Below, one piece after another: positions 1-6,657 of a DNA stretch of 6,859 nt. The notes under the pieces were generated by a model. The model ran no database searches and was not told the DNA's origin. It saw only the letters and a program-made list of their open reading frames with translations. The position numbers and the translations under genes are program-made. Source of the stretch: Burkholderiales bacterium (lineage in GTDB: Bacteria > Pseudomonadota > Gammaproteobacteria > Burkholderiales > UBA11063). How positions within the stretch are numbered: position 1 is the first letter of the stretch; each line of letters begins with the position of its first letter. The DNA lies in assembly GCA_020697025.1 (NCBI GenBank), contig JAJFBO010000054.1, positions 1 through 6,859 of the forward strand, in the 5' to 3' direction.

Positions 1-699
1 GGCCACCAATAAATCATGATAACCTTCTATGACATAAATAGGCTCTTCATCGCTAAATACCCGGATGAATGCCATACAATTAGCTTTAGTACCTTTAGCA
101 TTTACCCACTTACCACTATTGTACCTCCGTCGCTTATAGCCAACAAAATTGACAAATAAGCCACTGCTATTATCCAAGCATGCACACACCAGTGTTTTAT
201 TAATTGGATCAAACCGTGTTAGCGCCTTAAATAAATCTAAGTCAGCTTTATGTGCCTGTTTAATTAACCATATTGGCGCAATATCCAAAATTTCAGGTTT
301 ATGCTCATCATTTGCAAAAGTTAACGCTTCAAAACCATTAAACTGTTTCTCCAAATTTGTTAAAACATAAGTAGTATCTAATCTCATAACCGGAGGATAA
401 TTTCTAGTTTCACTTTCACTACCACTTAAAATTGCTTGAGCAATTTGTATTGCATTTTTTGTATCGCATCTTTTTATCTCTTTAATCAAAGTTATACAAT
501 CCCCACCCCTTCCCGAACCAAAATCATAAAATGAATTTGAATTTGAATAAAAATAAAGTGAGCTTGTTTTTTCTTCTCTTAGTGGATTATGTTTTGCTCT
601 ATAGATTGAGCCAGCCTTTTTTACATCAACTCCATAATGCGTAGCTACCTGCAAAATATCTAACCGCTTCTTTATATCGCTAATATTTATTTGTTTCAT
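1..699 (-). CDS. Toprim DNA primase with zinc-less CHC2-like domain (N-terminal 233 aa, runs off left edge)
   Basis: This is the N-terminal part of a DnaG-type primase, probably the replication primase of the element. Residues about 10-75 match a CHC2 zinc-finger fold: NPLREEKTSS stands where the family has CPFHxEKTPS, followed by FYDFGSGRGGDCI where the family has YxCFGCGxGGDxI. All four zinc ligands are replaced (N38, R41, D59, S62). Similar zinc-less 'PLREE...YDFGxGxGG' domains are known in Toprim proteins of Bacteroides mobile elements, so this is probably a stable variant and not damage. Residues 222-232 (YVIEGYHDLLV) match the first Toprim motif with the catalytic glutamate at E225; the rest of Toprim and any helicase part lie outside the window. 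The ATG at 699 directly follows the TAA of the upstream HTH gene (TAAATG), with a good AAGGTGG ribosome site inside that gene (705..711). The two are therefore translationally coupled. Confidence 0.85.
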   Translation of the reverse strand, partial: MKQINISDIKKRLDILQVATHYGVDVKKAGSIYRAKHNPLREEKTSSLYFYSNSNSFYDFGSGRGGDCITLIKEIKRCDTKNAIQIAQAILSGSESETRNYPPVMRLDTTYVLTNLEKQFNGFEALTFANDEHKPEILDIAPIWLIKQAHKADLDLFKALTRFDPINKTLVCACLDNSSGLFVNFVGYKRRRYNSGKWVNAKGTKANCMAFIRVFSDEEPIYVIEGYHDLLVA

Positions 700-942
700 T
701 TATGCCACCTTAATTGTTTGAACTAAAAATAAGGCTACTTCTTGCAAAGGAAAAAGCACTTTACCACCGTTACCATTGCCGGCTAGTTTTTTATAATTTG
801 GTAGATTGATGCCTTTAGCTATATAGTAATTTATAATGCTTACACTACAGCCAAGTTCTTGCGCTAATTCTCTTTTATTAATTGCAGATTTTTGATATTT
901 AACTTTAAGATCTTGATAAATATCTCTAACAGCTTCATTCAT
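700..942 (-). CDS. AlpA-like winged helix-turn-helix regulator/excisionase (80 aa)
   Basis: This is a small DNA-binding protein of the AlpA/HTH_17 (MerR-like) type. Residues about 21-43 (INKRELAQELGCSVSIINYY...) form a helix-turn-helix. Residues about 50-76 contain a basic, glycine-rich wing and a final strand and helix (KVLFPLQEVALFLVQ), typical of the group. Proteins of this family in phages and satellites either act as recombination directionality factors or activate integrase and replication genes, so a role in excision or in switching on the adjacent primase is likely. The start at 942 has a clear TGAGGAA site (951..957) 8 nt upstream. The stop codon abuts the primase start, so this is the first gene of an AlpA-primase operon. 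The nearest upstream gene ends 295 bp away, which leaves room for its own promoter. Which role it plays cannot be told from sequence. Confidence 0.75.
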   Translation of the reverse strand: MNEAVRDIYQDLKVKYQKSAINKRELAQELGCSVSIINYYIAKGINLPNYKKLAGNGNGGKVLFPLQEVALFLVQTIKVA

Positions 943-1002
943 TACTTTTATTCCTCAAATAAATCCATTTTCTTGTAGTTTTTTATAAAACTTACTGACG
1001 GG

Positions 1003-1032
1003 ATTAAACCATACAATCATTTGTCTTAGCAA
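1003..1032 (-). promoter_or_regulatory. Possible sigma70 promoter of the AlpA-primase operon
   Basis: On the minus strand a TTGCTA box (1027..1032) is followed, 18 bp later, by TTTAAT (1003..1008). These match 4/6 and 5/6 of the sigma70 consensus. Transcription would start near 996, about 55 nt before the HTH gene. In DNA this AT-rich such matches also occur by chance. A small palindrome, GCAG-TAT-CTGC (1057..1067), lies about 25 bp upstream of the -35 box. Confidence 0.35.
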
Positions 1033-1107
1033 ACCCTAATATGTATATTAAGCTGAGCAGTATCTGCATATTTTATACTATTATTAATAAATATATCAGT
1101 TGGTTAT

Positions 1108-1126
1108 AAAAAAGATGATTTATCTT
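1108..1126 (-). terminator. Possible weak terminator after the 338-aa gene
   Basis: On the minus strand AAGAT-AAATC-ATCTT forms a 5-bp hairpin (1112..1126) running into a T tract (1108..1113). It lies about 112 nt after the stop codon of the upstream gene. The stem is short and AT-only, so termination here is uncertain. No better hairpin was seen in the 943..1237 gap. Confidence 0.25.
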
Positions 1127-1237
1127 ACTAAAAGAAGTAAAATTAGTTTTTTTAAATGTTAATTGAATAGAGTTTTTATTAAAGAAGTGTATGAGATATA
1201 TTTAAATGAAAGCAAACTGGTTACTAATAATTTAAGT

Positions 1238-2254
1238 TTAGTTTATTAAGAATTCTTTTCGAGCATTTTCTAATTGCTCAACATCATTATTCGCAATTCG
1301 AATATTTTTTATAAATTTACGAATTTTTCTGTACCGAGGTGACTGCTTTTCTATGTTACTTTCATAATATTTTTTAAATCTGTCATCTATGGTACCAACT
1401 TCTTTTGATCGTGATTTCCTACAAGCAATAATTTTTTTATAACAAGGCGTAGCGTATTCCCAGCGCAGAATCTCCTTTAATATTATTCTATCATCTAAGC
1501 CATCTTTAATCAATTTATGGACTTTGTCTTCCATGTGTTGTAGGTGTTGCTGTTTATAAGTTACATTGTTCTTAAGCTGCGACTCTCCACCTTTGGTTCT
1601 TTGTATGATAATTTTGTAGGTATTGCTCGTGTTTGTTAATGATATAAGTAGTGGCATTGCTTGGTAAATATACTTTATATCTACTTTTTCATATGCAATA
1701 TAAAGTAATCTAAATATTTTATCAATAATTGGTAACATATCTATTATTGATTGTTTTATATGTGCAACGGCGTCTTTTCGCTTGCGAAAGATGCCAATAT
1801 AAGTTTCATCTACAGGAACTGGCTTACTGTTAGGAAAAGTTGAGTACTCTATAAATGCTTGATTGCTATTACCTGTATAACATTGTTTGTAGTCTTTCTT
1901 AATATATGTTCCAACTAATTTAATGTTAACCATTTGGTTGCTTATAAAATTTAATAGCTTCCAGAGCTCAGATTTATTTGAATCAAAGTACTTATCTATG
2001 GGTAAGTTATGTAGATCAATAATTTTTACTATAAAATTATTATAATCTACATTTTTAAAAAAATATATATCTTCAGCCTGTGATACTCCACTTTCAAAAG
2101 GATAGTAGCGCAAAACACATCCCTCATCTTGAGCAATTAGCTGGCTACGGTTAAATATAGTAACTTCTAGTAATTGATTAACCTCAGAACTTAACGTTAT
2201 TTGGTGATAATTCATAATTTCATCAAATCCTGTGGAGGATTTTCGTTTTTTCAT
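1238..2254 (-). CDS. Unrecognised 338-aa cytoplasmic protein, candidate cargo gene
   Basis: I do not recognise this protein. It has no signal peptide and no convincing membrane segment. The N-terminus is basic (MKKRKSS), the middle is mixed alpha/beta, and the last 90 residues are rich in lysine and arginine (KKIIACRKSRSKE, RYRKIRKFIKN), which suggests nucleic-acid contact. The reading frame is open to a TTG at 2269. I prefer the ATG at 2254 because a weak GGTG site lies 9 nt before it, whereas the TTG has no ribosome site. It starts 40 nt after the integrase stop codon and probably shares its transcript. It looks more AT-rich and lysine/isoleucine/asparagine-rich than the integrase and Bro-N genes, which fits separately acquired cargo. 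Its place between integrase and AlpA is where small islands often keep accessory genes such as phage defence; that role is a guess from position only. Confidence 0.7.
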   Translation of the reverse strand: MKKRKSSTGFDEIMNYHQITLSSEVNQLLEVTIFNRSQLIAQDEGCVLRYYPFESGVSQAEDIYFFKNVDYNNFIVKIIDLHNLPIDKYFDSNKSELWKLLNFISNQMVNIKLVGTYIKKDYKQCYTGNSNQAFIEYSTFPNSKPVPVDETYIGIFRKRKDAVAHIKQSIIDMLPIIDKIFRLLYIAYEKVDIKYIYQAMPLLISLTNTSNTYKIIIQRTKGGESQLKNNVTYKQQHLQHMEDKVHKLIKDGLDDRIILKEILRWEYATPCYKKIIACRKSRSKEVGTIDDRFKKYYESNIEKQSPRYRKIRKFIKNIRIANNDVEQLENARKEFLIN

Positions 2255-2294
2255 TTTATATAACACCAATTTTATATTAAATAATTAGTCATGT

Positions 2295-3470
2295 TTACGT
2301 CAATTTAAAAATAGAAATTTGGTTAACCGCATTTTTACCGTTATCAGGTGACAATTTAGCATAACGCAATGTCATCTTTATATCTGCATGGTTCATAAGC
2401 CGTTGAATCGTATAAATTGGGGTTCCACCTATAGCCAACAGGCTGGCAAAAGTATGGCGTAGTGTGTGTACTACGGCTCTATTTTTGGCATCATTCGTAT
2501 CTAACCCTTCATTAAATAAAACATTGAATACTTTTTGCAACCGGCCCTGTATGTAATCCATGCCTATACGTGTTCCGTTCTCATGTTGGAAAATATAATC
2601 ATTTGGCATCTTGTTATGCATTGCTTTGACTAAAATAGGTTTTAATTTATCTGAAACATATCCGGTGTAAGATGCCTGCCCCTTACCGCTTGATTTTGCT
2701 TTATAATCAGTAAGATTAATTGTTCCGGCTTTAATATTTATATCTTTAACTTGTATTGCTCTTAATGTTTCAAGACGTCCGCCAGTAGACAATGATAACA
2801 TTACAAACAATTTTAATTGTTGATCGTCTTTTATTGCCTCCAAAATCAAACGTATTTCATCATCACTGAAATAACGCTCTCTAGCATTATCAATGCCCCT
2901 TAATTTGGATATTTTAGGGACAGTGGATAGCTTACCAATACTAACTGCATGATTTAAAATTGCTGAGAGGAGTGTAAGAGCATTATTTACTGTTTTGGGT
3001 GAAACTTCCTTTTGTTTTTTCTGCTTTAATTTCTCGATCACCTCATTACTTAGTATCTCAACTTCTTGATTGGCTAATTCAATCAGATGCCTGCTAAATA
3101 CCGACTTATCATTACGTATGTTTTTTACAGCATTGGAATTTCCGTGTGCTTCTAGCTCACGATTCTCAAAATAAATATCTGCCAGGATTTTAAGCGTAAG
3201 AAGTTCTTTTTTACGTCTTCGTCTAATCGTTTCTGGCACTTCACCTAATCGCTGCATGGTGATTATCTCATCGTGCTTAGCTTTTACATATTGCTCAGTA
3301 ATTCCCTCACTTTTTAAGCCTATCTTTATTCTTATTGGTTGCGGTCTACCTTTAGCGTCTAGTTTAGCTGTACTGTTGTAACGTGCATAATAAGTAATAT
3401 CACCGTCTGTATGTCGGTATAATTGCACACAAGAACCGTATTTTTTAGAGCTAATAATTTTAATAGTCAC
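2295..3470 (-). CDS. int: Tyrosine recombinase (integrase), 391 aa
   Basis: This is a phage-type site-specific integrase that would insert and, with a directionality factor, excise the element at the tRNA-fMet site. Residues about 1-85 form an arm-binding-like N-terminal region, about 90-185 the SAM-like core-binding domain, and about 195-385 the catalytic domain. All active-site residues are visible: R232 (STGGRLETL), a beta-hairpin lysine K257 or K259 (DYKAKSSGK), H335 and R338 (HTLRHTFAS), H361 (LMNHAD) and the nucleophile Y370 (TLRYAKLSP). The length is normal and the enzyme looks intact. The start is GTG at 3470 with TAGGT 6 nt before it. The gap to the upstream Bro-N gene is only 16 bp, so the two are probably co-transcribed. 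The nearest attachment site is about 1.2 kb away, with the Bro-N gene in between. Confidence 0.95.
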   Translation of the reverse strand: MTIKIISSKKYGSCVQLYRHTDGDITYYARYNSTAKLDAKGRPQPIRIKIGLKSEGITEQYVKAKHDEIITMQRLGEVPETIRRRRKKELLTLKILADIYFENRELEAHGNSNAVKNIRNDKSVFSRHLIELANQEVEILSNEVIEKLKQKKQKEVSPKTVNNALTLLSAILNHAVSIGKLSTVPKISKLRGIDNARERYFSDDEIRLILEAIKDDQQLKLFVMLSLSTGGRLETLRAIQVKDINIKAGTINLTDYKAKSSGKGQASYTGYVSDKLKPILVKAMHNKMPNDYIFQHENGTRIGMDYIQGRLQKVFNVLFNEGLDTNDAKNRAVVHTLRHTFASLLAIGGTPIYTIQRLMNHADIKMTLRYAKLSPDNGKNAVNQISIFKLT

Positions 3471-3486
3471 AGATTACCTAAGATAA

Positions 3487-4320
3487 TTACTTCTCGTTTT
3501 TTTTATTTGATTTTGTAATTAGATAGTTTTCACCACTAATAACATTAATTCCTGTTTTTTCTTCCAAGTTTTTACGTGCCTGCTTAGCTATACTACCACC
3601 AGCCTTACTTGCGTTTTTATTTTCTTTCATGCCACTGGCTTCCATGGTTTCTGCAATCTGGCGAGTAGATAATTCTGCTAATGCAGTAAAAATCAACTCT
3701 GCCTCATTCATATGATCCCGTAAATTCTGAGTATTTAAGCCTTTTAATTTTTTATGTTCTTGTACTGATAAGTCAGACCATTCTTTATGAATAATATTTG
3801 TTAATATCGCAAATTCGCTACCCTTTTCCACACCATGATCTTTCCAATAGTCCGTCAATTTATTTCGTGTTTCCTGTCCCGTCATGCGTTGTTGTATCCA
3901 TTTTTCACTACGCCCATGTTGTTGCCAATTTTCTCGCGCCCTATTTACGGAGAGCTCAGGATCAACTGATTCTTGAAGGCGTTCATAACCAACCTTCGCT
4001 AACCATAACTTAATCGGTTCAGCCTTTGGACTTGGCACAGACTGGATAATCCGGAATAAGGTTTGAATATCTGCAACATCAGTAATCCTGCTTTTCCCAT
4101 CTTCTGCAATCATTTTCAACTGGTTACAATTTGTAACCGCTTCACTTCCATCTTTTTTGAGGCGGTTTTTTAACACCTTCCAATAATTACGCGAAATCTG
4201 TATATTTTGGTGTTGTAGCAAAACTCTAATAACATCTGTTACAGAAAAATACCATACTTGTTTTTTTTCATCATAAGCTCGGCGAACCGGAAAATCATCA
4301 AATTGTAATATTTCATTCAT
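3487..4320 (-). CDS. Bro-N domain protein, DinD/phage-antirepressor-like (277 aa)
   Basis: Residues about 1-112 form a Bro-N domain (FPVRRAYDEKKQVWYFSVTDV, RNYWKVLKNRLKK and IQSVPSPKAEPIKLWLAKVG are typical family stretches). Residues about 125-265 match the C-terminal part of the DinD-like family (EFAILTNIIHKEWSDLS, HKKLKGLNTQNLRDHMNEAEL, KAGGSIAKQARKNLEEKTG). Bro-N proteins occur in phages, islands and bacterial chromosomes; some act as antirepressors, and E. coli DinD is a DNA-damage-induced inhibitor of RecA activities. The exact role here is unknown, but regulation of the element or a response to host DNA damage fits. The start at 4320 has a weak GAG site 7 nt upstream. It is the first gene after the att control region and lies 16 bp before the integrase. 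The palindrome over its likely promoter suggests repressor control. No SOS box (CTGT-N8-ACAG) was found there. Confidence 0.85.
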   Translation of the reverse strand: MNEILQFDDFPVRRAYDEKKQVWYFSVTDVIRVLLQHQNIQISRNYWKVLKNRLKKDGSEAVTNCNQLKMIAEDGKSRITDVADIQTLFRIIQSVPSPKAEPIKLWLAKVGYERLQESVDPELSVNRARENWQQHGRSEKWIQQRMTGQETRNKLTDYWKDHGVEKGSEFAILTNIIHKEWSDLSVQEHKKLKGLNTQNLRDHMNEAELIFTALAELSTRQIAETMEASGMKENKNASKAGGSIAKQARKNLEEKTGINVISGENYLITKSNKKNEK

Positions 4321-4387
4321 TTTTATCTCATTTCTTAATTTACAAGCTGTTATATATTAAGGTTTATCGAATCTATTTTGGCGAACT

Positions 4388-4404
4388 TGTCGGAAATTCC
4401 GACA
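4388..4404. promoter_or_regulatory. Perfect 17-bp palindrome, candidate operator
   Basis: The sequence is TGTCGGAA-A-TTCCGACA, with 8-bp arms around one central base. It begins 1 bp after the predicted -10 box of the leftward promoter and covers the expected transcription start, so a bound dimer would block transcription of Bro-N and integrase. The cognate protein is unknown; the element's own regulators are the obvious candidates. Confidence 0.65.
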
Positions 4405-4405
4405 G

Positions 4406-4433
4406 ATTATATTTTGTTCCAATTCTTTGTATA
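4406..4433 (-). promoter_or_regulatory. Probable sigma70 promoter of the Bro-N/integrase operon
   Basis: On the minus strand there is a perfect TATAAT (4406..4411), preceded by TATACA (4428..4433, 4/6 match) with a 16-bp spacer. Transcription would begin near 4399, inside the palindrome 4388..4404, leaving a leader of about 80 nt before the ATG at 4320. Confidence 0.55.
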
Positions 4434-4467
4434 TAGGTAGCAATTTTAGTACAATTGACTAGCCATT

Positions 4468-4487
4468 TTTTGCGAATATTCGCAAAA
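4468..4487. promoter_or_regulatory. Perfect 20-bp palindrome, candidate operator
   Basis: TTTTGCGAATATTCGCAAAA is fully self-complementary. It lies 35 bp upstream of the predicted -35 box of the Bro-N/integrase promoter. It differs from the 4388..4404 palindrome, so a second DNA-binding protein is implied. It could be an activator site, a directionality-factor site or part of the att arm. Confidence 0.5.
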
Positions 4488-4504
4488 CTAAATACACCTC
4501 AATT

Positions 4505-4565
4505 TTTGCACTATATTTGCACTCAAATATTAAAAATCATTGCATAATATTAGCATATTTTGCAC
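4505..4565. repeat. Three direct TTTGCAC repeats near att
   Basis: TTTGCAC occurs at 4505..4511, 4516..4522 and 4559..4565, all in one orientation. The first two are 11 bp apart and the third is a further 43 bp on, so all are spaced near whole helical turns. Tyrosine integrases bind short direct arm-type repeats at this kind of distance from the core site, so these are candidate arm sites. The motif is short and chance is not excluded. Confidence 0.4.
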
Positions 4566-4652
4566 ACATAGCATGCAACTTAATTCATTGGTATTATTGA
4601 TATTTAGATATTTTTATAAAATTTTAGAAAAGATTGTAAAACTGATAATTTA

Positions 4653-4700
<48 letters not shown>

Positions 4701-4701
4701 T

Positions 4702-4734
4702 CTAGCCGCAAGGCTTAATCTAAGCTAGGTTTTA
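4702..4734 (+). terminator. Possible terminator of the former tRNA transcript
   Basis: Immediately after CCA there are two alternative hairpins: a tight AGCC-GCAA-GGCT (4704..4715) and a longer CTAGC...GCTAG (4702..4706 with 4724..4728) followed by GTTTTAT. This is the usual place for a tRNA terminator and supports the idea that the DNA right of 4700 is the original downstream flank. It could also end leftward transcription of the gene at 4779..5276. The stems are short. Confidence 0.4.
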
Positions 4735-4778
4735 TATAAATTTACTGCTCCTACTTTATTATTAATAGCTCCTAGGAT

Positions 4779-5276
4779 CTAATATATGCATCTTGCATCA
4801 GTATTACAATAACCTACTAATTTTATAATACTGCCACTTTCATAGTTAACCCAAATTTCAATTTTTTGCTCACTACCCTTAATACTATAAGAATTATTAG
4901 CAATTGTCTCCCAACCTGAAGGTAGGCCAACGCGCCTATAGCGTCCAGTTCCATTTATACCGTAATACGAATCTAATGTTAAAAAGTAATTGTTACCAAG
5001 CAAAAGCGTTATTTCTTTATTTACAGTTGTACCCCCGACATCACATAGTGATAAAAAAGCATTATTTTCTTCTAAATAAAAACGTTTCTCACTATTAGCA
5101 GGAATTGTGGTGGGGATAAAAGTGTCTGTATAAAAACAGTTTAAACTTGGGGAAAGAGAAACAAAAAGGTTTTCACCTGATTTATTATTAAAATTTACAA
5201 ACCAGTCATTACCGGCAAAAGAATATGCTGAAAATAATATTCCTATAGTTAATGCTATACTTGTTCTTGAGTTCAT
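4779..5276 (-). CDS. Unrecognised small exported protein (165 aa, Sec signal peptide)
   Basis: I do not recognise the family. Starting at the ATG at 5276 the protein has a clean Sec signal peptide: MNSR, a hydrophobic core (IALTIGILFSAYSF) and a probable cleavage after A21 (SFA|GN). The frame stays open to a TTG at 5312, but that start would put an uncharged extension before the signal peptide, so ATG is preferred even though its ribosome site is weak (GAAAG about 9 nt upstream). The mature part of about 144 residues is rich in beta-prone stretches, Asn, Gly and Tyr, with four cysteines (C47, C78, C157, C163) that could form two disulfides. It has no membrane anchor and no lipobox. It is likely a soluble periplasmic or secreted protein. 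It diverges from the exported protein at 5587..6198. Confidence 0.75.
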   Translation of the reverse strand: MNSRTSIALTIGILFSAYSFAGNDWFVNFNNKSGENLFVSLSPSLNCFYTDTFIPTTIPANSEKRFYLEENNAFLSLCDVGGTTVNKEITLLLGNNYFLTLDSYYGINGTGRYRRVGLPSGWETIANNSYSIKGSEQKIEIWVNYESGSIIKLVGYCNTDARCIY

Positions 5277-5332
5277 AGAGATATCTTTCAAAAATGTTGT
5301 TGTATTAGGCAAATAAATTAGTATGCCTATAA

Positions 5333-5503
5333 GTCCAACAAGTTAGCATTATAATATATTTACCATTCGTGGAATTAGCTAAAAACTTTACTGGAAAACT
5401 TGAGGCTTATTTAAGAGTTTTTCATTTGGTTCATGTATGGAATATCTATACACCTAAATATGGTAATACCAACTCTCTGAATTTTTATGACTTAAGCATG
5501 TAA
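5333..5503 (+). pseudogene. Open stretch that may be a gene remnant (low confidence)
   Basis: A frame of 56 codons stays open between the two exported-protein genes and reads protein-like (for example LEAYLRVFHLVHVWNIYTP), ending in TAA at 5501. It has no upstream ATG and no ribosome site; the only internal start is a GTG at 5369. It overlaps the predicted promoter of the leftward gene. It could be the decayed end of a lost gene or plain chance. Confidence 0.15.
5348..5353 (-). promoter_or_regulatory. Candidate -10 box for the leftward exported-protein gene
   Basis: There is a perfect TATAAT on the minus strand about 72 nt upstream of the ATG at 5276. No good -35 box stands at 16-18 bp (AATTCC is the closest), so the promoter is either weak, activator-dependent or not real. 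Confidence 0.3.
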
Positions 5504-5506
5504 GAA

Positions 5507-5536
5507 TTGACAGAAAGTTATAAATTACCTTACAAT
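5507..5536 (+). promoter_or_regulatory. Sigma70 promoter of the rightward exported-protein gene
   Basis: A perfect TTGACA (5507..5512) and TACAAT (5531..5536, 5/6) are separated by 18 bp. Transcription would start near 5543, about 44 nt before the ATG at 5587. This is the best promoter match in the window. Confidence 0.65.
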
Positions 5537-5586
5537 GCATTATTGAATTGATAAAACAGGTATTTTATTTTCTTAAGGAAGAAAAA

Positions 5587-6198
5587 ATGAGAAATTATTT
5601 AAACCGCATACTTATTATTTTAATATTAACTACAAACACAGTTTGGGCAGTGCAGAGTATGGATTGTACGATGGATCCAAACTACAGGTTGAGTGAAGGA
5701 TCAGCCATACCAATCTATATGGAGCAAGTACCTGACTTACCTTTATCTGAAAGAATTAGTATAGAAAATATGGATAAAAAAGGATCTGGGATTTTGTTTA
5801 TTGCTAAAAACAGACTTCACATCCAGGTAATAGCCAAGAATAAAATAAATAATAAGCATGATATTATTAAAATAACACTTTCTGACTCGGCCGATACTTA
5901 TTGGCGTGATATAGTTATCAAAAATATTGACGAAATAGGACTTTCCCCCTCTAACCAACTTATTAAAATGAAAGGATTGGAGAATTTTTCATTTGGTGGT
6001 ATTCCTACACAATGGGGGCAATATATCTGGAAAATGGAATTTATAAATGATAAGTGGTTAGTTAATCTTAGAAGTATGCAAATACCCTATAAGGGTCATA
6101 CCTATAATCATGATTTTAATAATCAACTCGAAAAATTTTCGGGGCGTTACACCTGTAAAGCATGGAAAGATTGTACGGGAAATTGCAGTATTTCTTGA
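5587..6198 (+). CDS. Unrecognised exported protein (203 aa, Sec signal peptide)
   Basis: I do not recognise the family. The ATG at 5587 is preferred to an in-frame TTG at 5548 because it follows a strong AAGGAAG site and begins a proper Sec signal peptide: MRNYLNR, then a hydrophobic ILIILILTTNTVW, with likely cleavage after A21 (VWA|VQ). The mature protein of about 182 residues has four cysteines, C27 near the new N-terminus and a C-terminal cluster C190, C196, C200 (YTCKAWKDCTGNC), suggesting disulfides in the periplasm or outside the cell. The middle alternates charged and hydrophobic residues in a beta-rich pattern. No lipobox or further membrane segment is seen. It has its own good promoter (5507..5536). 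Size, export signal and cysteine number resemble the divergent neighbour, but I see no clear sequence similarity. Confidence 0.8.
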   Translation: MRNYLNRILIILILTTNTVWAVQSMDCTMDPNYRLSEGSAIPIYMEQVPDLPLSERISIENMDKKGSGILFIAKNRLHIQVIAKNKINNKHDIIKITLSDSADTYWRDIVIKNIDEIGLSPSNQLIKMKGLENFSFGGIPTQWGQYIWKMEFINDKWLVNLRSMQIPYKGHTYNHDFNNQLEKFSGRYTCKAWKDCTGNCSIS

Positions 6199-6603
6199 CA
6201 TCGGCACAGTTAAAGGGCGACTTGATAAACACTGCATATTTCAAATTGATACTCAAGAAAATTCTTAGTATTTTTTGGTTTGACGTAATAAAGTCATGTG
6301 AACACCTTCATTAGTAACCTTCTTGAGTGTAATATCACTATATATTATAAACTAAACCTTTGCATAGCAGGTATGCTCTTTTCATAATAATCCAAAAGAT
6401 TAATAGCGTATTTAATCACTGTATGCTAATTAGGCCTAAGCGCAATTCTATGAAAAGCTGTAAATGGTTTTACACCCAATCTATTACCTATAATCATCAT
6501 ATTCTTGCTACCTTTGCTGTCTAAAAAATATTTTTGGTAATAACTTTATATAAGTTAATGTTAGCTTTTATAGTACTGAAATTCGGTATTGCATGTATAT
6601 ATG

Positions 6604-6618
6604 TATTATGACATAATA
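6604..6618. promoter_or_regulatory. 15-bp palindrome upstream of the last gene
   Basis: TATTATG-A-CATAATA is perfectly symmetric and lies 91 bp before the ATG at 6710, upstream of its possible promoter. It could be a regulator site, but AT-only arms are common by chance in this DNA. Confidence 0.25.
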
Positions 6619-6657
6619 ATAGGATAAGATTCATTAGGTATGTTTATTAGACTTTAT

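Larger units (their letters stand above)
4321..4652. other. Non-coding att-proximal control region
   Basis: This 332-bp stretch holds no gene. It contains the probable promoter of the Bro-N/integrase operon, a 17-bp palindrome over its start region, a 20-bp palindrome farther upstream, and three direct TTTGCAC repeats close to the att core. It is very AT-rich. The layout fits an integrase control and att-arm region. Confidence 0.7.

Noticed and set aside
149..370. Open frame on the plus strand
   Set aside because: It lies fully inside the minus-strand primase gene, whose motifs are clear; no ribosome site or family features.
943..1237. CRISPR or iteron-like repeats in the AT-rich gap
   Set aside because: No regularly spaced repeat unit was found, only short AT-rich runs and an 11-bp palindrome.
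3798..4013. Open frame on the plus strand
   Set aside because: It is antisense to the well-supported Bro-N gene and has no recognisable features.
4386..4406. LexA (SOS) box at the TGTCGGAAATTCCGACA palindrome
   Set aside because: The gammaproteobacterial LexA box is CTGT-N8-ACAG; here the TGT and ACA half-sites are 11 bp apart, so the spacing is wrong.
4904..5098. Open frame on the plus strand
   Set aside because: It is antisense to the exported-protein gene at 4779..5276, which has a signal peptide and consistent composition.
5609..5670. Lipoprotein signal in the 203-aa exported protein because of C27
   Set aside because: The residues before C27 (QSMD) do not form a lipobox, whereas VWA|VQ is a good signal peptidase I site.
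5743..5958. Open frame on the minus strand
   Set aside because: It is antisense to the exported-protein gene at 5587..6198, which has a promoter, ribosome site and signal peptide.
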